Shown: positions 35,811 to 44,709, numbered from the stretch's first letter. The stretch: 64,000 nt of DNA from Rathayibacter agropyri (GCF_013249015.1 NZ_JABRPL010000002.1:372001-436000), one strand, 5' to 3'. Made by a program: numbers and translations. The notes: a model not told the origin generated them from the letters alone.

Positions 35811-36419
35811 CTACTTCCCCTCGGCGAGCGTGTCGCGGACGAGGGTCGCCAGGATGGACGCCTCCTGCAGCTGGCCGAGGATGCGCGACGCGACACGCCC
35901 CTGCTTGTCGAGGACGAGCGTGGTGGGCACGGCGTTAGGCGGGACCGTGCCGGTGAAGGCGAGCTGCACCGAGGAATCGGTGTCGACAATCGAGGGATAA
36001 CCGAGCCCGAACGTCTCGGTGAAGGCGGCTGCGGTGGGGGCCTGGTCGCGCACGTTGACGCCGACGAAGGAGACGCCCTGGTCGGCGAACTCGGAGTGCA
36101 CCTTCTCGAGGTCGGCGGCCTCGGCGCGGCAGGGAGCGCAGCTGGCGTACCAGAAGTTAACGACGACGACCTGCCCGGCGAGGTCGGCGGAGTTGATGGC
36201 CGCACCATTCTCATCGGTTCCCGAGAAGACGACCGGATCGTCGCGGTCGTCGCTCCTGATCTCGGTGACCGTGCCGTCACCCGAGATGTAGCCCTTGTTG
36301 CTGCCTGTGCGGTACTGGTCGGCGAGCGGATCCTCGGTGCAGCCCGTCAGGGCAAGCGCGGCCACCAGCGCAAGGGCGCCCGCGACGCCGAGGCGATTCA
36401 CCCGCCGGGTCCGGCGCAT
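35811..36419 (-). CDS. resA: ResA/TlpA-like thioredoxin lipoprotein
   Basis: A 202-residue exported thiol-disulfide protein: lipobox ALTGC (lipidated Cys27), then a thioredoxin fold with CAPC (Cys94, Cys97) and the cis-Pro in AVPTTLVLD. It reduces the CXXCH of apocytochrome c before heme attachment. The ATG shares one base with the stop of the phosphatase gene (TGATG), so translation is coupled. Confidence 0.92.
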   Translation of the reverse strand: MRRTRRVNRLGVAGALALVAALALTGCTEDPLADQYRTGSNKGYISGDGTVTEIRSDDRDDPVVFSGTDENGAAINSADLAGQVVVVNFWYASCAPCRAEAADLEKVHSEFADQGVSFVGVNVRDQAPTAAAFTETFGLGYPSIVDTDSSVQLAFTGTVPPNAVPTTLVLDKQGRVASRILGQLQEASILATLVRDTLAEGK

Positions 36420-37063
36420 CAGACGGCTCCTACGTCGGTAGCCAAACCCTGCAGGCCCGCGGCCGGGTCGGAGTAGCCGACCTCAACGAAGCCGTTACCT
36501 CGGCGCTCGAGCGTGGTGATGCTCGAGAGGGCGCAGCGGCGCTTGCGCGGGTCGTGGAACAACCGCTCGCCCGCAAGGGCGCGGTGCGCAGTCCAAATCG
36601 GAAGCTGATGGCTGACGATCGCCACATCGCCCTCCGTGGTCTCCTCCCACGCCGACTCAATCGCCGCGTACATCCGCGCCGAGATGGAGAGGTAGGGCTC
36701 GCCCCAACTGGGCTCGAACGGGTTGCAGAGCCACGGCCAGTGCCGCGGGTTCTTGAGGGCGGAGTTGCGTGCGGCGAGGGACTTGCCCTCGAAGCGGTTG
36801 CTCGGCTCGATCACGCGCTCGTCGGTGCTGATCACGAGCTCGAACGCCTGCGAGATCGGCTGGGCTGACTCCTGCGTGCGCTGCAGCGGAGACGCGACCA
36901 GCGCGGTGACGGTGCGCCCGCGCGTGAGCAAGTCGTCGGCGGCGGTCCGGGCCATGCGGTGGCCGAGATCCGAGAGCCGGAAGTTCGGGAGTCGCCCATA
37001 GAGGACCCGGTCGGGGTTGAACACCTCGCCGTGCCGCACGAGATGGATCTGATCGGCAACCAC
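36419..37063 (-). CDS. Histidine phosphatase family protein
   Basis: A 214-residue phosphoglycerate-mutase-like phosphatase. The phosphohistidine motif is LVRHGEVFNP, with SPLQRTQESA and VSHQLPIW giving the remaining active-site Arg and His. It heads the ResA-CcdA-ResB-CcsB gene set, as in other actinobacteria; substrate unknown. The start is uncertain: GTG at 37061-37063 (VVADQIHLV) is used; TTG at 37072 is also possible, neither with a good ribosome site. Confidence 0.82.
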   Translation of the reverse strand: MVADQIHLVRHGEVFNPDRVLYGRLPNFRLSDLGHRMARTAADDLLTRGRTVTALVASPLQRTQESAQPISQAFELVISTDERVIEPSNRFEGKSLAARNSALKNPRHWPWLCNPFEPSWGEPYLSISARMYAAIESAWEETTEGDVAIVSHQLPIWTAHRALAGERLFHDPRKRRCALSSITTLERRGNGFVEVGYSDPAAGLQGLATDVGAV

Positions 37064-37137
37064 GAACGTCAAGTGTACGGAACCCGGCGCGGGGGAACGT
37101 CGGGAAAGGCTCGCCTCAACCGCACGTGCGCTCGGGA

Positions 37138-37888
37138 TCAGCGGCGCGCCAGCACCACCGCCGAGAGCCGACGCACCAGGGAGCCGGGCAGGTGCCGCAC
37201 GACGGCCATTGGAACTCCGAACCGCCACGACGGCACCGAGACCACCCCGCCGCGCGCGACGTCACGGAGGAACTCCTCCACCACCGCATCCGCGTCGAGC
37301 CAGAGGAAGGACGGGATCGACGAGGTATCCATCGCCGCCCGCTCGTGGAACTGGGTGCGCACCCAGCCCGGGCAGAGCGCGGCCGAGCGGACACCGGTGC
37401 CCCGCAGCTCGACGGCGAGCGACTGAGCAAACGAGGTCGCCCAGGCCTTCACAGCGGAGTAGGGGCCGATGTGCACGAAGCCAGCGACGCTCGACACGGT
37501 AAGGATCGCCCCGCGCCGTCATCGCCTCCGCCGCTGCCCCCGACAGCACGGCGACCGAGCGCACCATGACCTCAAACGCGCGGTCGTGCGCCGCGACATT
37601 CGGCTCGGCGAACGTCCCGCCGATCCCGAAGCCGGCATTGTTGACCAACACCCGCACGGGCCGCTCCGGATCGACGAGCCGAGCGCGCACCCGCTCGACC
37701 TGCTCCCGATCCCCGAGGTCGGCGGGCAGGACCTCGACGCGCGGGGCGCCGAGCAGGCCGGCCGCCGCCTCCTGGAGCCGGCTCGTGTCACGGGCGACGA
37801 GGACGAGGCTCCAGCCGCGGCGGGCGAAGGCACGCGCGAACGCGAGGCCGATGCCCGAGGATGCGCCGGTGATCAGTGCGGTGCTCAT
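37138..37888 (-). pseudogene. Short-chain dehydrogenase with a frameshift
   Basis: Two overlapping reading frames together make one SDR of about 250 residues. The N-terminal part has TGASSGIGLAFARAF and NNAGFGIGG; the C-terminal part has SSVAGFVHIGPYSAVKAW (YxxxK) and CPGWVRTQF. They meet at 37503-37515, where CGCGGGGCGATCC would read RGAIL after restoring two bases, so a small deletion in a GC run broke the gene. A sequencing error is the alternative. The catalytic Tyr-Lys is in the second part. Confidence 0.75.
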
Positions 37889-37912
37889 CCTGCGACGCTA
37901 CCCGCCGCGCGC

Positions 37913-38036
37913 GTGCGATCTGCAGGACCGGGTGCGATCTCCAGGACCGGGGTGCGATCTGCAGGATATCGGCTGCCTGCGGGCTCGCTCCAGCGGCAGG
38001 ATGGCCGCTCGAGCGCGGATCCCCTGCAAATCGCAC
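37913..38036. repeat. Iteron-like repeat cluster upstream of aspS
   Basis: Three direct copies of GTGCGATCTGCAGGACCGG start at 37913, 37932 and 37952 (spacing 19 and 20 bp; the second has one change, the third diverges after CAGGA). An inverted copy CTGCAAATCGCAC lies at 38024-38036, and CTTGCAGATCGA follows near 38042. They fill the gap between the SDR start and aspS. Confidence 0.8.
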
Positions 38037-38100
38037 GAGGTCTTGCAGATCGAGACGGCGGACCCAGCGACGCGGCCCGCGCCCGCCGACGGCCCCCGAG

Positions 38101-38106
38101 TAGACT
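38101..38106 (+). promoter_or_regulatory. -10 box (TAGACT) of aspS
   Basis: TAGACT ends eight bases before the aspS GTG at 38115, without a ribosome binding site, suggesting a leaderless mRNA. Confidence 0.45.
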
Positions 38107-38114
38107 CCCCTACC

Positions 38115-39470
38115 GTGACCGCCGAGACCCGCCTTGCCCGAAGCACCGTCAAGAAGCTCGCCGCGCTCGAGGACGGACCCGTCCGCGTCTCCGGCTGGGT
38201 CGAGACCGTGCGCGACCAGAAGAAGGTGCAGTTCGTCGTTGTGCGCGACGAGTCCGGCGCCGTGCAGCTCGTGAACCCGGCCGTGCGTGAGGCCGTCGAG
38301 GGCGACGACGCGTCGGCCGAGCGCCTGACGATCACCGAGGCCATCTCGGGCCTCACGCAGGGCTCGTTCATCACGGTCACCGGCGCGCTCAAGCATGACG
38401 AGCGAGTGAAGCTCGGCGGCATTGAGGTCAAGCTCGAGACCCTCGACATCGTCGCCGCCTCACGTCCCGAGGCTCCGATCGCAGCCGATTCCGGCATCGA
38501 CAAGCGGATGGACTGGCGCTTCCTCGACTTGCGCCGCCCCGAGCAGAACCTCATCGCCCGCGTGCAGACCACCTTCGAGCACGCACTGCGCACCTACTGG
38601 GTCGAGCACGACTTCATCGAGATCCACACTCCCAAGCTCATGGCGAGCGCCTCGGAGTCGCGCGCCGAGCTCTTCGAGGTCGAGTACTTCGAGACCAAGG
38701 CGTACCTCGCGCAGAGCCCGCAGTTCTTCAAGCAGATGGCGCAGCCCGCCGGCTTCGGCAAGGTGTTCGAAGTGGGGCCCGCGTTCCGAGCCGACCCGAG
38801 CTTCACCTCGCGGCACGCCACCGAGTTCACCAGCGTTGACGCCGAGGTGTCCTGGATCGAGTCGCACGAGGACGTCATGGAACTGCACGAGCAGCTCATG
38901 GTCGCCGGCCTCACCGCCGTCGTCGAGAAGCACGGCGCCGAGATGAAGGCCCTCTTCGACATCGACCTGGAGGTGCCGAGCACGCCGTTCCCGCGCATCC
39001 CGCTTGCAGAGGCAAAGCGCATCGTTGCCGAGCGCGGCTACGAGGTGCCCCGCGCCGACGACGACATGGACCCCGAGGGCGAGCGCCGCATCGCGGCCTA
39101 CGTGCGAGAGGAGTTCGGCCACGATTTCGTGTTCCTCACCGACTACGCGTCGAGCATCCGGCCGTTCTATCACATGCGCCGCGAGGGCGACGGGACGATC
39201 ACGAACAGCTACGACCTCATCTATAACGGCGTCGAGATTTCGACTGGAGCGCAGCGCGAGCACCGCGTCGACGTCCTGATCGAGCAGGCGCGCGAGAAGG
39301 GCCTCGAACCCGAGGAGCTCGAGTTCTACCTCGACTTCTTCCGCTACGGCGTCCCGCCGCACGGCGGCTTCGGAATGGGCCTCTCGCGCGTCATCATGCT
39401 GATGCTGAACCAGGCCAACCTGCGCGAGGTCACCTACCTTTTCCGCGGCCCCACGCGCCTCCTACCGTAG
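38115..39470 (+). CDS. aspS: Aspartyl-tRNA synthetase, short archaeal type
   Basis: A 451-residue class IIb synthetase. An N-terminal OB fold (RVSGWVETVRDQKKVQFVVVRD) binds the anticodon, motif 2 lies in FKQMAQPAGFGKVFEVGPAFRA, and motif 3 is GGFGMGLSRVIML near the end. It lacks the roughly 110-residue GAD insertion of bacterial AspRS (about 590 residues) and ends at FRGPTRLLP like archaeal enzymes. Such enzymes are usually non-discriminating, charging both tRNA-Asp and tRNA-Asn for the GatCAB pathway; whether that holds here is inference. The start is the leaderless GTG at 38115. Confidence 0.9.
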   Translation: MTAETRLARSTVKKLAALEDGPVRVSGWVETVRDQKKVQFVVVRDESGAVQLVNPAVREAVEGDDASAERLTITEAISGLTQGSFITVTGALKHDERVKLGGIEVKLETLDIVAASRPEAPIAADSGIDKRMDWRFLDLRRPEQNLIARVQTTFEHALRTYWVEHDFIEIHTPKLMASASESRAELFEVEYFETKAYLAQSPQFFKQMAQPAGFGKVFEVGPAFRADPSFTSRHATEFTSVDAEVSWIESHEDVMELHEQLMVAGLTAVVEKHGAEMKALFDIDLEVPSTPFPRIPLAEAKRIVAERGYEVPRADDDMDPEGERRIAAYVREEFGHDFVFLTDYASSIRPFYHMRREGDGTITNSYDLIYNGVEISTGAQREHRVDVLIEQAREKGLEPEELEFYLDFFRYGVPPHGGFGMGLSRVIMLMLNQANLREVTYLFRGPTRLLP

Positions 39471-39514
39471 GCCGCACGCAGCACGCCGCCGAGGGAATCT
39501 CCGCGCGGAAGGGT

Positions 39515-40963
39515 TCACTCCTGCCGCGGAAGCGGACCGCCGATGAACAGATCGGTGTTCTCGCGGCGGCGGCGCAGCACGAACAGGACCACGGCACAGG
39601 CCAGGAGCGAGGCGACGACGGCCCCTCCGCCGAGCATCAGGGCCGTGATCGGCGTGATCCCCGCGGGGCCGGCCTCGACCGCAGCGGTCATGAACTCGGA
39701 GCGTGCCGCGCTGATCGCGGTGCCGCACACCTGCGGCGCCTCCCAGGTTGGGGCAGTGCTCTCCCCCTCGCGGTAGGCCACGGTGACCGCCGCCGTGCGA
39801 TGCGAGTCGCGCCCAAAGGCGACGATGCAGTAAACGGCGGCGTCCGGTTCCGCGACGATCGCGTGACCCAGCACCAACTCGGCCCAGCCGATGCCGTCCG
39901 ACTGCACTGCAACATCGCCGGCGGCCAGTTCGGCGCGGTCACCTGTGGTTCGGAAGGCGCCGACAGCGACCGTCTCCTCCGCGTCAAAGCCCCAGACAGC
40001 ACCGCGAGGCGCCTCGGTGGTAGTGCCGTCGAAGTCGCGCGGCTCGAGGAGGAGGCCGACTCCCGAAGAGTCCGCCAGGCGGAAGCCGACCTTTGCCGTG
40101 GATCCGCGGTCACCCGGGAGTTCGACGGTGTAAGCGCCCGCCTTGGCAATCATCGCGGTGGGCACGGAGGCGGTGCCGTCGCCGGTCGTGCCCGCGTTCG
40201 GCTGCAGCGCCAGCGGCGTCCTCCCGCCGTCAGGATTACGGAGGGTAGCGGTCACGGTCTCGTCGGGGTCGAAGCCCGCATACGAGACGCCGACGCCGTA
40301 GAAGCGAGCGAGCTCGACGGTGAGCGAGCCGGGATCCACGTCGGTCTGCCGCGACAGGAAGACGGAGGCGGTCGCGGTACTGGACGCGGGCTGCGAGGCG
40401 GTGCGGGATTTCTGTACGTTCGTTGCAGCCGAGGTGGAGAGCGTGGTGCGACCGGGTGCCGAGACGCGGGGCGCCGTCACGCCGGCGTCCGTGGTGGCCG
40501 TGCCGCCGGAGGAGCCAGCGCCGTAATTGCCGGACGTGCCTCCGGTGCCGCCGCCGGACGACGACCCGCCGGGTTGCCCGCTCTCGGGAGCCTGATCGGC
40601 GGGCTGTGGAGCGTTGGGCTGCTCGGGCTGGCTGGGCTGCTGAGGCTGGCTGGGCTGCTCAGGTTGCGACGCCTGCTCGAGCGCCGGATCTCCGGGCACG
40701 GGCTGTTCCGGCATGGTCGGCTCGACAGGGACGCCGGGGATGCTCGACTCCTCGGGGACCTCCGGCACCGGCTCCGAACCGCCGTCTCCCGGCTCCGCAG
40801 GGATACCGGGCACGCTCGGTACCTCGGTCGAGACCGGCTGCTCGACCGTGGCCGTGATCATTGAGACGGTCGGCGCCGCCACCGCCGCGCGTGGAAGGGC
40901 CAACCCGACAAGGAGTGCCGCCATAGCGGTGACGGGCACGACGAGGCGATGTGCTGACGGCAT
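39515..40963 (-). CDS. Secreted, membrane-anchored Pro-rich surface protein
   Basis: A 482-residue protein of unknown function. A signal peptide ends near VAAAP (residue 30). A low-complexity region of Pro, Glu and Gln with repeats such as QPEQPSQPQQPSQPEQP follows, then Gly/Ser-rich linker, a folded Thr/Val-rich domain, one membrane helix near residues 440-462 (TALMLGGGAVVASLLACAVV), and a short basic tail (RRRREN). The layout is that of a wall-spanning stalk with a folded domain. It converges on aspS. Confidence 0.75.
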   Translation of the reverse strand: MPSAHRLVVPVTAMAALLVGLALPRAAVAAPTVSMITATVEQPVSTEVPSVPGIPAEPGDGGSEPVPEVPEESSIPGVPVEPTMPEQPVPGDPALEQASQPEQPSQPQQPSQPEQPNAPQPADQAPESGQPGGSSSGGGTGGTSGNYGAGSSGGTATTDAGVTAPRVSAPGRTTLSTSAATNVQKSRTASQPASSTATASVFLSRQTDVDPGSLTVELARFYGVGVSYAGFDPDETVTATLRNPDGGRTPLALQPNAGTTGDGTASVPTAMIAKAGAYTVELPGDRGSTAKVGFRLADSSGVGLLLEPRDFDGTTTEAPRGAVWGFDAEETVAVGAFRTTGDRAELAAGDVAVQSDGIGWAELVLGHAIVAEPDAAVYCIVAFGRDSHRTAAVTVAYREGESTAPTWEAPQVCGTAISAARSEFMTAAVEAGPAGITPITALMLGGGAVVASLLACAVVLFVLRRRRENTDLFIGGPLPRQE

Positions 40964-41154
40964 GACTGTTCCTTCCCCCGCGGCCGGCGATCTGCGTCCG
41001 CGCGCAGGAGAACGCGCTCCCCCAGGAGAGCCTAAAGCGGCAAGGCCGCCTCCCGGGCCCCTGACCGTCCCCCGTCAGAGGGACAGGCCATGTCGGGCTC
41101 CCGGACTGCCCCAACCCCGAAGGCTCAGGGGTTCGAGGCTCAGACGCTCAAGGG

Positions 41155-41457
41155 TCAGACCTCGAAGTCGACACAGGCCCGCTCCCGCACGAGCGGACGA
41201 ATGAAGCCGGCCACGCGGCGATGCTCCGGATGCTCGATGTACGCCTCCAACCCCTCGGCGTCGGCGTACTCCGCGATCAAGACCATGTCGAAGTTGTCCT
41301 TCGGAAACAGAGTGTTCCGGCCGATCGTCATCGATTCGATCTCGGGGATGATGGGGAGCAGGCCGCGCAGCGCCTCCGAAATCTGCTCGGTGTGCTCGGC
41401 CCGCTGCACCGGATCGACGGCGTTCAGCTTCCACGAGACGACGTGGCGGATAGTCAT
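41155..41457 (-). CDS. Dabb (stress-responsive A/B barrel) domain protein
   Basis: A 100-residue ferredoxin-like alpha/beta barrel protein beginning MTIRHVVSWKLN with HPEHRRVAGFIRPLV near the end, the Dabb family pattern. Homologues are dimeric and mostly of unknown function; some act in polyketide cyclisation. The start overlaps the stop of the upstream glutaredoxin-like gene (ATGA), so the two form a coupled pair. Confidence 0.85.
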   Translation of the reverse strand: MTIRHVVSWKLNAVDPVQRAEHTEQISEALRGLLPIIPEIESMTIGRNTLFPKDNFDMVLIAEYADAEGLEAYIEHPEHRRVAGFIRPLVRERACVDFEV

Positions 41458-41723
41458 GCGTGCTCCAGGAGGGCTCGGCGGAGGCGGTCGGGATCAACGC
41501 GCCAGTAGGTGTGGACACGCCCGTCGAGCAGGACCACCGGAATCTCTTCGACGAAGCGCTCGTGCAGCTCGGGATCCTCGAGAATCGAGACCTCGCTGAG
41601 GGTGACGGCCGGTGCTGTCGGATCGCTCGCGAGCCCGGCGAGCACCTGCTCGACCACGGCGCGCGCCTTGTCGCAGAGATGACAGCCCGGTTTGCCCACC
41701 AGCGTCAGCTCCACACCCACCAT
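41454..41723 (-). CDS. Glutaredoxin-like thiol protein
   Basis: An 89-residue protein of the glutaredoxin-like DUF836 group, with a redox motif CHLC (Cys14, Cys17) after LTLVGKPG and a cis-Pro in EEIPVVLLDG. It should act in thiol redox chemistry. The ATG at 41721-41723 gives the family N-terminus (MVGVELTLVGK); a longer upstream frame is unlikely. Overlaps the Dabb gene by four bases. Confidence 0.85.
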   Translation of the reverse strand: MVGVELTLVGKPGCHLCDKARAVVEQVLAGLASDPTAPAVTLSEVSILEDPELHERFVEEIPVVLLDGRVHTYWRVDPDRLRRALLEHA

Positions 41724-41857
41724 CCGGTCAGTGTAGAGGCCCCGATCAAGGCCGCGCTCCGGCCGTGCCACCTCGCGCCAGAGCGTGAAAGGCCCCGGAA
41801 CGCAGACGAGCGCCCGACCCTGTGAAGGCGGACGCTCGAGTGGGAAGAGGCGCGAGC

Positions 41858-41956
41858 CTACTTCTTGTTGCGACGCTGGTGACGAGTCTTGCGAAGCAGC
41901 TTGCGGTGCTTCTTCTTCGCCATCCGCTTGCGACGCTTCTTGATGACAGAACCCAC
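41858..41956 (-). CDS. 30S ribosomal protein bS22 (AURKAIP1/COX24 domain)
   Basis: A 32-residue, extremely basic protein: GTG start at 41954-41956, then GSVIKKRRKRMAKKKHRKLL and a tail rich in Arg, His and Lys. It matches the very small actinobacterial ribosomal subunit protein bS22 of mycobacterial 30S structures, which sits near the decoding centre. A GAGG site lies upstream of the GTG. The gene is easy to miss because of its length. Confidence 0.88.
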   Translation of the reverse strand: MGSVIKKRRKRMAKKKHRKLLRKTRHQRRNKK

Positions 41957-42070
41957 GAAGACCTCACAACGTTCAGGGGGTCGACCGCCCGACGGGCGGC
42001 CGCTTACGAAAAACTGGCTCCCGCGAGCTTACACGACGCGGGACCTCACACGACTCGGGCCGTGTCGGGG

Positions 42071-42514
42071 TCACTTGCGGATGCGCAGCGCCTCCGCCAC
42101 CTTCGTCGCCCCCTCGCTGACGCCGCGCTGAATGTCCTGCACCACCGTGCTGACCTGATGGGTGCGCTCGGCGAGCGCACGCCCGAGGGACTCCGCCCGT
42201 GCCGCGGTCGGAGCGTCGAGCAGAGCGCCTTTCCCGGCCTCGTCCTCGGCAAAGAAGGGCAGCAGCCAGTCCTCGACCTCCTCCAGCGGCCCATACTCGA
42301 GGGCGTAAAAGCGGTGCTGGCCGCTCTCGCGCACCGTCACGAGCCCCGCGTCCCGCAGCACTTTCAAATGTTTGGACACGGTCGGTTGACTGAGCTCGAG
42401 GCGCGCGACGATCCGCGAGACGCTCATGCCCTCGCCCGCTCGGCGCTGCTCGAGCAGCAGGGAGAGGATGTCGCGGCGCGTGCCGTCCGCGATCACCGCG
42501 AAGATGTCAGCCAT
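42071..42514 (-). CDS. ArsR-family winged-helix regulator
   Basis: A 147-residue ArsR-type regulator: ADGTRRDILSLLLEQRR, the HTH MSVSRIVARLELSQPTVSKHLKVLRDAGLV, and the wing ESGQHRFYALEY, followed by a C-terminal helical segment. No clear metal cysteine pair. It is divergent from trkH with about 76 bp between starts, so it may control potassium uptake or itself; neither is proven. Confidence 0.88.
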   Translation of the reverse strand: MADIFAVIADGTRRDILSLLLEQRRAGEGMSVSRIVARLELSQPTVSKHLKVLRDAGLVTVRESGQHRFYALEYGPLEEVEDWLLPFFAEDEAGKGALLDAPTAARAESLGRALAERTHQVSTVVQDIQRGVSEGATKVAEALRIRK

Positions 42515-42590
42515 GCGCTCAGGCTAACCAGCCCTCCGGCCGATGCTTCCCGAGCCGATAGCATGGCCGCGATCGAGTGGAGGATCCGCC

Positions 42591-44045
42591 GTGGTGGTTC
42601 GGCAGCAGTTCCGCAGCCCCGTGGGCGTCTCGCCCCTGTCGCCGTGGTCGGGCCTTGAGCGGGCCCGCGATCTCATCGACGACTTTGCCGGGCGCTCCCC
42701 CTCGCGCTTCGCGATCCTGATCTTCTCGGCGCTCGTGCTCGTCTTCACGCTGCTGTTCTCTCTGCCGGTGTCCAGCACCGATGGCACCGTCACTCCGCTG
42801 CACGACGCCTTCTTCACCGCGATGTCGGTCATCTGCGTCACCGGCCTCGCAACGGTCGACATGGCGACACACTGGTCGGCGTTCGGCCACTCCATCATCT
42901 TCATCGGCGTGAACATCGGCGCGCTCGGCGTTCTCACGCTGGCGTCGATCATGGGACTCGCGATCTCACGCCGCCTCGGCCTCCGCGCGAAACTGATGGT
43001 CGCGAGCGACTCGAATCCGCTGCGAATCCACTCCGGGCCCGTCGCTGAAGGCCAGGCCGTGCGCCTCGGCGAGATCGGCGGCCTGCTCGCCACGGTCGCG
43101 ATCAGCGCCGCCGCAATCGAGATCATCGTCGCTCTCCTCCTCTTCCCGCGGATGCTTATCGACGGCATCCCGGTCGGCGAAGCCGCCTGGCACTCCTTTT
43201 ACTATTCGGCGATGGCATTCACCAACACGGGCTTCTCGCCCAATGCCGCGGGCCTGACGCCATTCGAGGACGACTACTGGTTCCTCGGCATCTTGATGAT
43301 CGGGGTCTTCCTCGGCTCGATCGGCTTCCCCGTCATCTACGCGTTCTCCCGCGGCTGGAGGCGCCCACGCAAGTGGTCAGTGCACGTCAAGCTGACGCTG
43401 GTCACCTCGGTGGTCCTACTCGTCGCCGGCGCCGTCCTCTACATCGTGCTCGAGTTCGACAATCCGACCACGTTCGGCACCCTTGATGCCGGCGATACGG
43501 TCTTCCAGTCCTTCTTCCTCTCGACAATGACCCGCTCCGGCGGCTTCTCTACCATCTCGGTACCGGACCTGAATGGCTCCAGCCTCCTTGTCACCGACAT
43601 GCTGATGTTCATCGGCGGCGGCTCGGCCTCGACCGCGGGCGGCATCAAGGTGACGACGTTGGCGATCCTGTTCCTCGCCGCCTTCGCGGAGGCCCGCGGG
43701 AACAACGACATGGAGGCGTTCGGCCGTCGCATCCCGAATGATGTGCTGCGCCTGGCTGTCTCGGTGGTGCTGTGGGGAGCGACGACCGTCGCTGTTTCGT
43801 CCGTGCTGATCTTGCACATTACGAAGGCCTCGCTCGACCATGTCCTCTTCGACGTGATCTCGGCCTTCGCCACCTCGGGCCTCTCCACAGGACTCACGGC
43901 CGAGCTACCCACCTCCGGCGTCTACGTGTTGGCGCTGACGATGTTCATGGGACGCGTTGGTACCGTAACTCTCGCTGCCGCGCTCGCTGCAAGCCAGCGG
44001 AGGCAGTTGTTCAGACGACCGGAAGAGAGGCCCATCGTTGGTTGA
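42591..44045 (+). CDS. TrkH/KtrB-type potassium uptake protein
   Basis: A 484-residue membrane channel subunit with four selectivity-filter segments: SVICVTGLATVD, AMAFTNTGFSPNA, TRSGGFSTI and FATSGLSTGL. It imports K+, probably with Na+ or H+ coupling, as a dimer regulated by the TrkA-like partner downstream. The GTG at 42591 follows a GGAGG site; an upstream in-frame start would lie in the short divergent region. It overlaps trkA by eight bases. Confidence 0.9.
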   Translation: MVVRQQFRSPVGVSPLSPWSGLERARDLIDDFAGRSPSRFAILIFSALVLVFTLLFSLPVSSTDGTVTPLHDAFFTAMSVICVTGLATVDMATHWSAFGHSIIFIGVNIGALGVLTLASIMGLAISRRLGLRAKLMVASDSNPLRIHSGPVAEGQAVRLGEIGGLLATVAISAAAIEIIVALLLFPRMLIDGIPVGEAAWHSFYYSAMAFTNTGFSPNAAGLTPFEDDYWFLGILMIGVFLGSIGFPVIYAFSRGWRRPRKWSVHVKLTLVTSVVLLVAGAVLYIVLEFDNPTTFGTLDAGDTVFQSFFLSTMTRSGGFSTISVPDLNGSSLLVTDMLMFIGGGSASTAGGIKVTTLAILFLAAFAEARGNNDMEAFGRRIPNDVLRLAVSVVLWGATTVAVSSVLILHITKASLDHVLFDVISAFATSGLSTGLTAELPTSGVYVLALTMFMGRVGTVTLAAALAASQRRQLFRRPEERPIVG

Positions 44046-44709
44046 CCGCATCAGGTACGACGCTCCGGTGCTGGTGATCGGCCTCGGGCGCTTCGGAGCC
44101 GCCACGGCCGGCCAGCTCGACCGACTCGACCGCGAGGTCCTCGCCGTCGACGCCGACGCCGGGCTCGTGCAGAAGTGGTCGGAGCGCGTCACCCACGCCG
44201 TGCAGGCCGACGCCCGTTCGCTCGACGCCCTGGCGCAGATCGGCGCGCAGGATTTCCAGGTCGCCGTCGTGGCGGTCGGCTCCTCGATCGAGGCCTCGGT
44301 GCTGATCACGGCGAACCTGGTCGATCTTAAGATCCCGCAGATCTGGGCAAAGGCGATCTCGCGCTCGCACGGCAAGATCCTCGAGCGGATCGGCGCGAAC
44401 CACGTCATCTACCCCGAGGCGGAGGCGGGTGAGCGCGTAGCGCACCTGGTCTCGGGCCGAATGCTCGACTTCATCGAGTTCGACGACGACTTCGTGCTCG
44501 CCAAGATGTACCCGCCGAAGCCGATCCGCGGCCTCACGCTGACGGAATCGGGCGTGCGCCGCAAGCACCGCGTGACCGTCGTCGGCGTCAAGAGCCCCGG
44601 CAAGCCGTTCACCTACGCGACCGAACAGACCGTCGTCTCGAACCACGACCTCATCGTCGTCAGCGGCACCCCGAGCGACATCGAGCGCTTCGCGGCCCTC
44701 GGCTCCTGA
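44038..44709 (+). CDS. TrkA/KtrA-type regulatory subunit (RCK domains)
   Basis: A 223-residue cytoplasmic ring protein: Rossmann motif VIGLGRFGAATA, acidic VDADAG at the second strand, then an RCK_C domain with PKPIRGLTL and a YATEQTVVSNHDLIVVSG end. It binds nucleotide and gates the TrkH-like channel. Start is TTG at 44038 with GAGAGG upstream, overlapping the end of trkH, so the pair is translationally coupled. Confidence 0.9.
   Translation: MVDRIRYDAPVLVIGLGRFGAATAGQLDRLDREVLAVDADAGLVQKWSERVTHAVQADARSLDALAQIGAQDFQVAVVAVGSSIEASVLITANLVDLKIPQIWAKAISRSHGKILERIGANHVIYPEAEAGERVAHLVSGRMLDFIEFDDDFVLAKMYPPKPIRGLTLTESGVRRKHRVTVVGVKSPGKPFTYATEQTVVSNHDLIVVSGTPSDIERFAALGS

Noticed and set aside
37913-38036. 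Repeat cluster as a CRISPR array
   Set aside because: Only three direct copies with no spacers between them, plus inverted copies, and no cas genes in the window.
37900-38114. T-box riboswitch upstream of aspS
   Set aside because: No T-box sequence (TGGNACCGCG), specifier stem or terminator; the region consists of short repeats.
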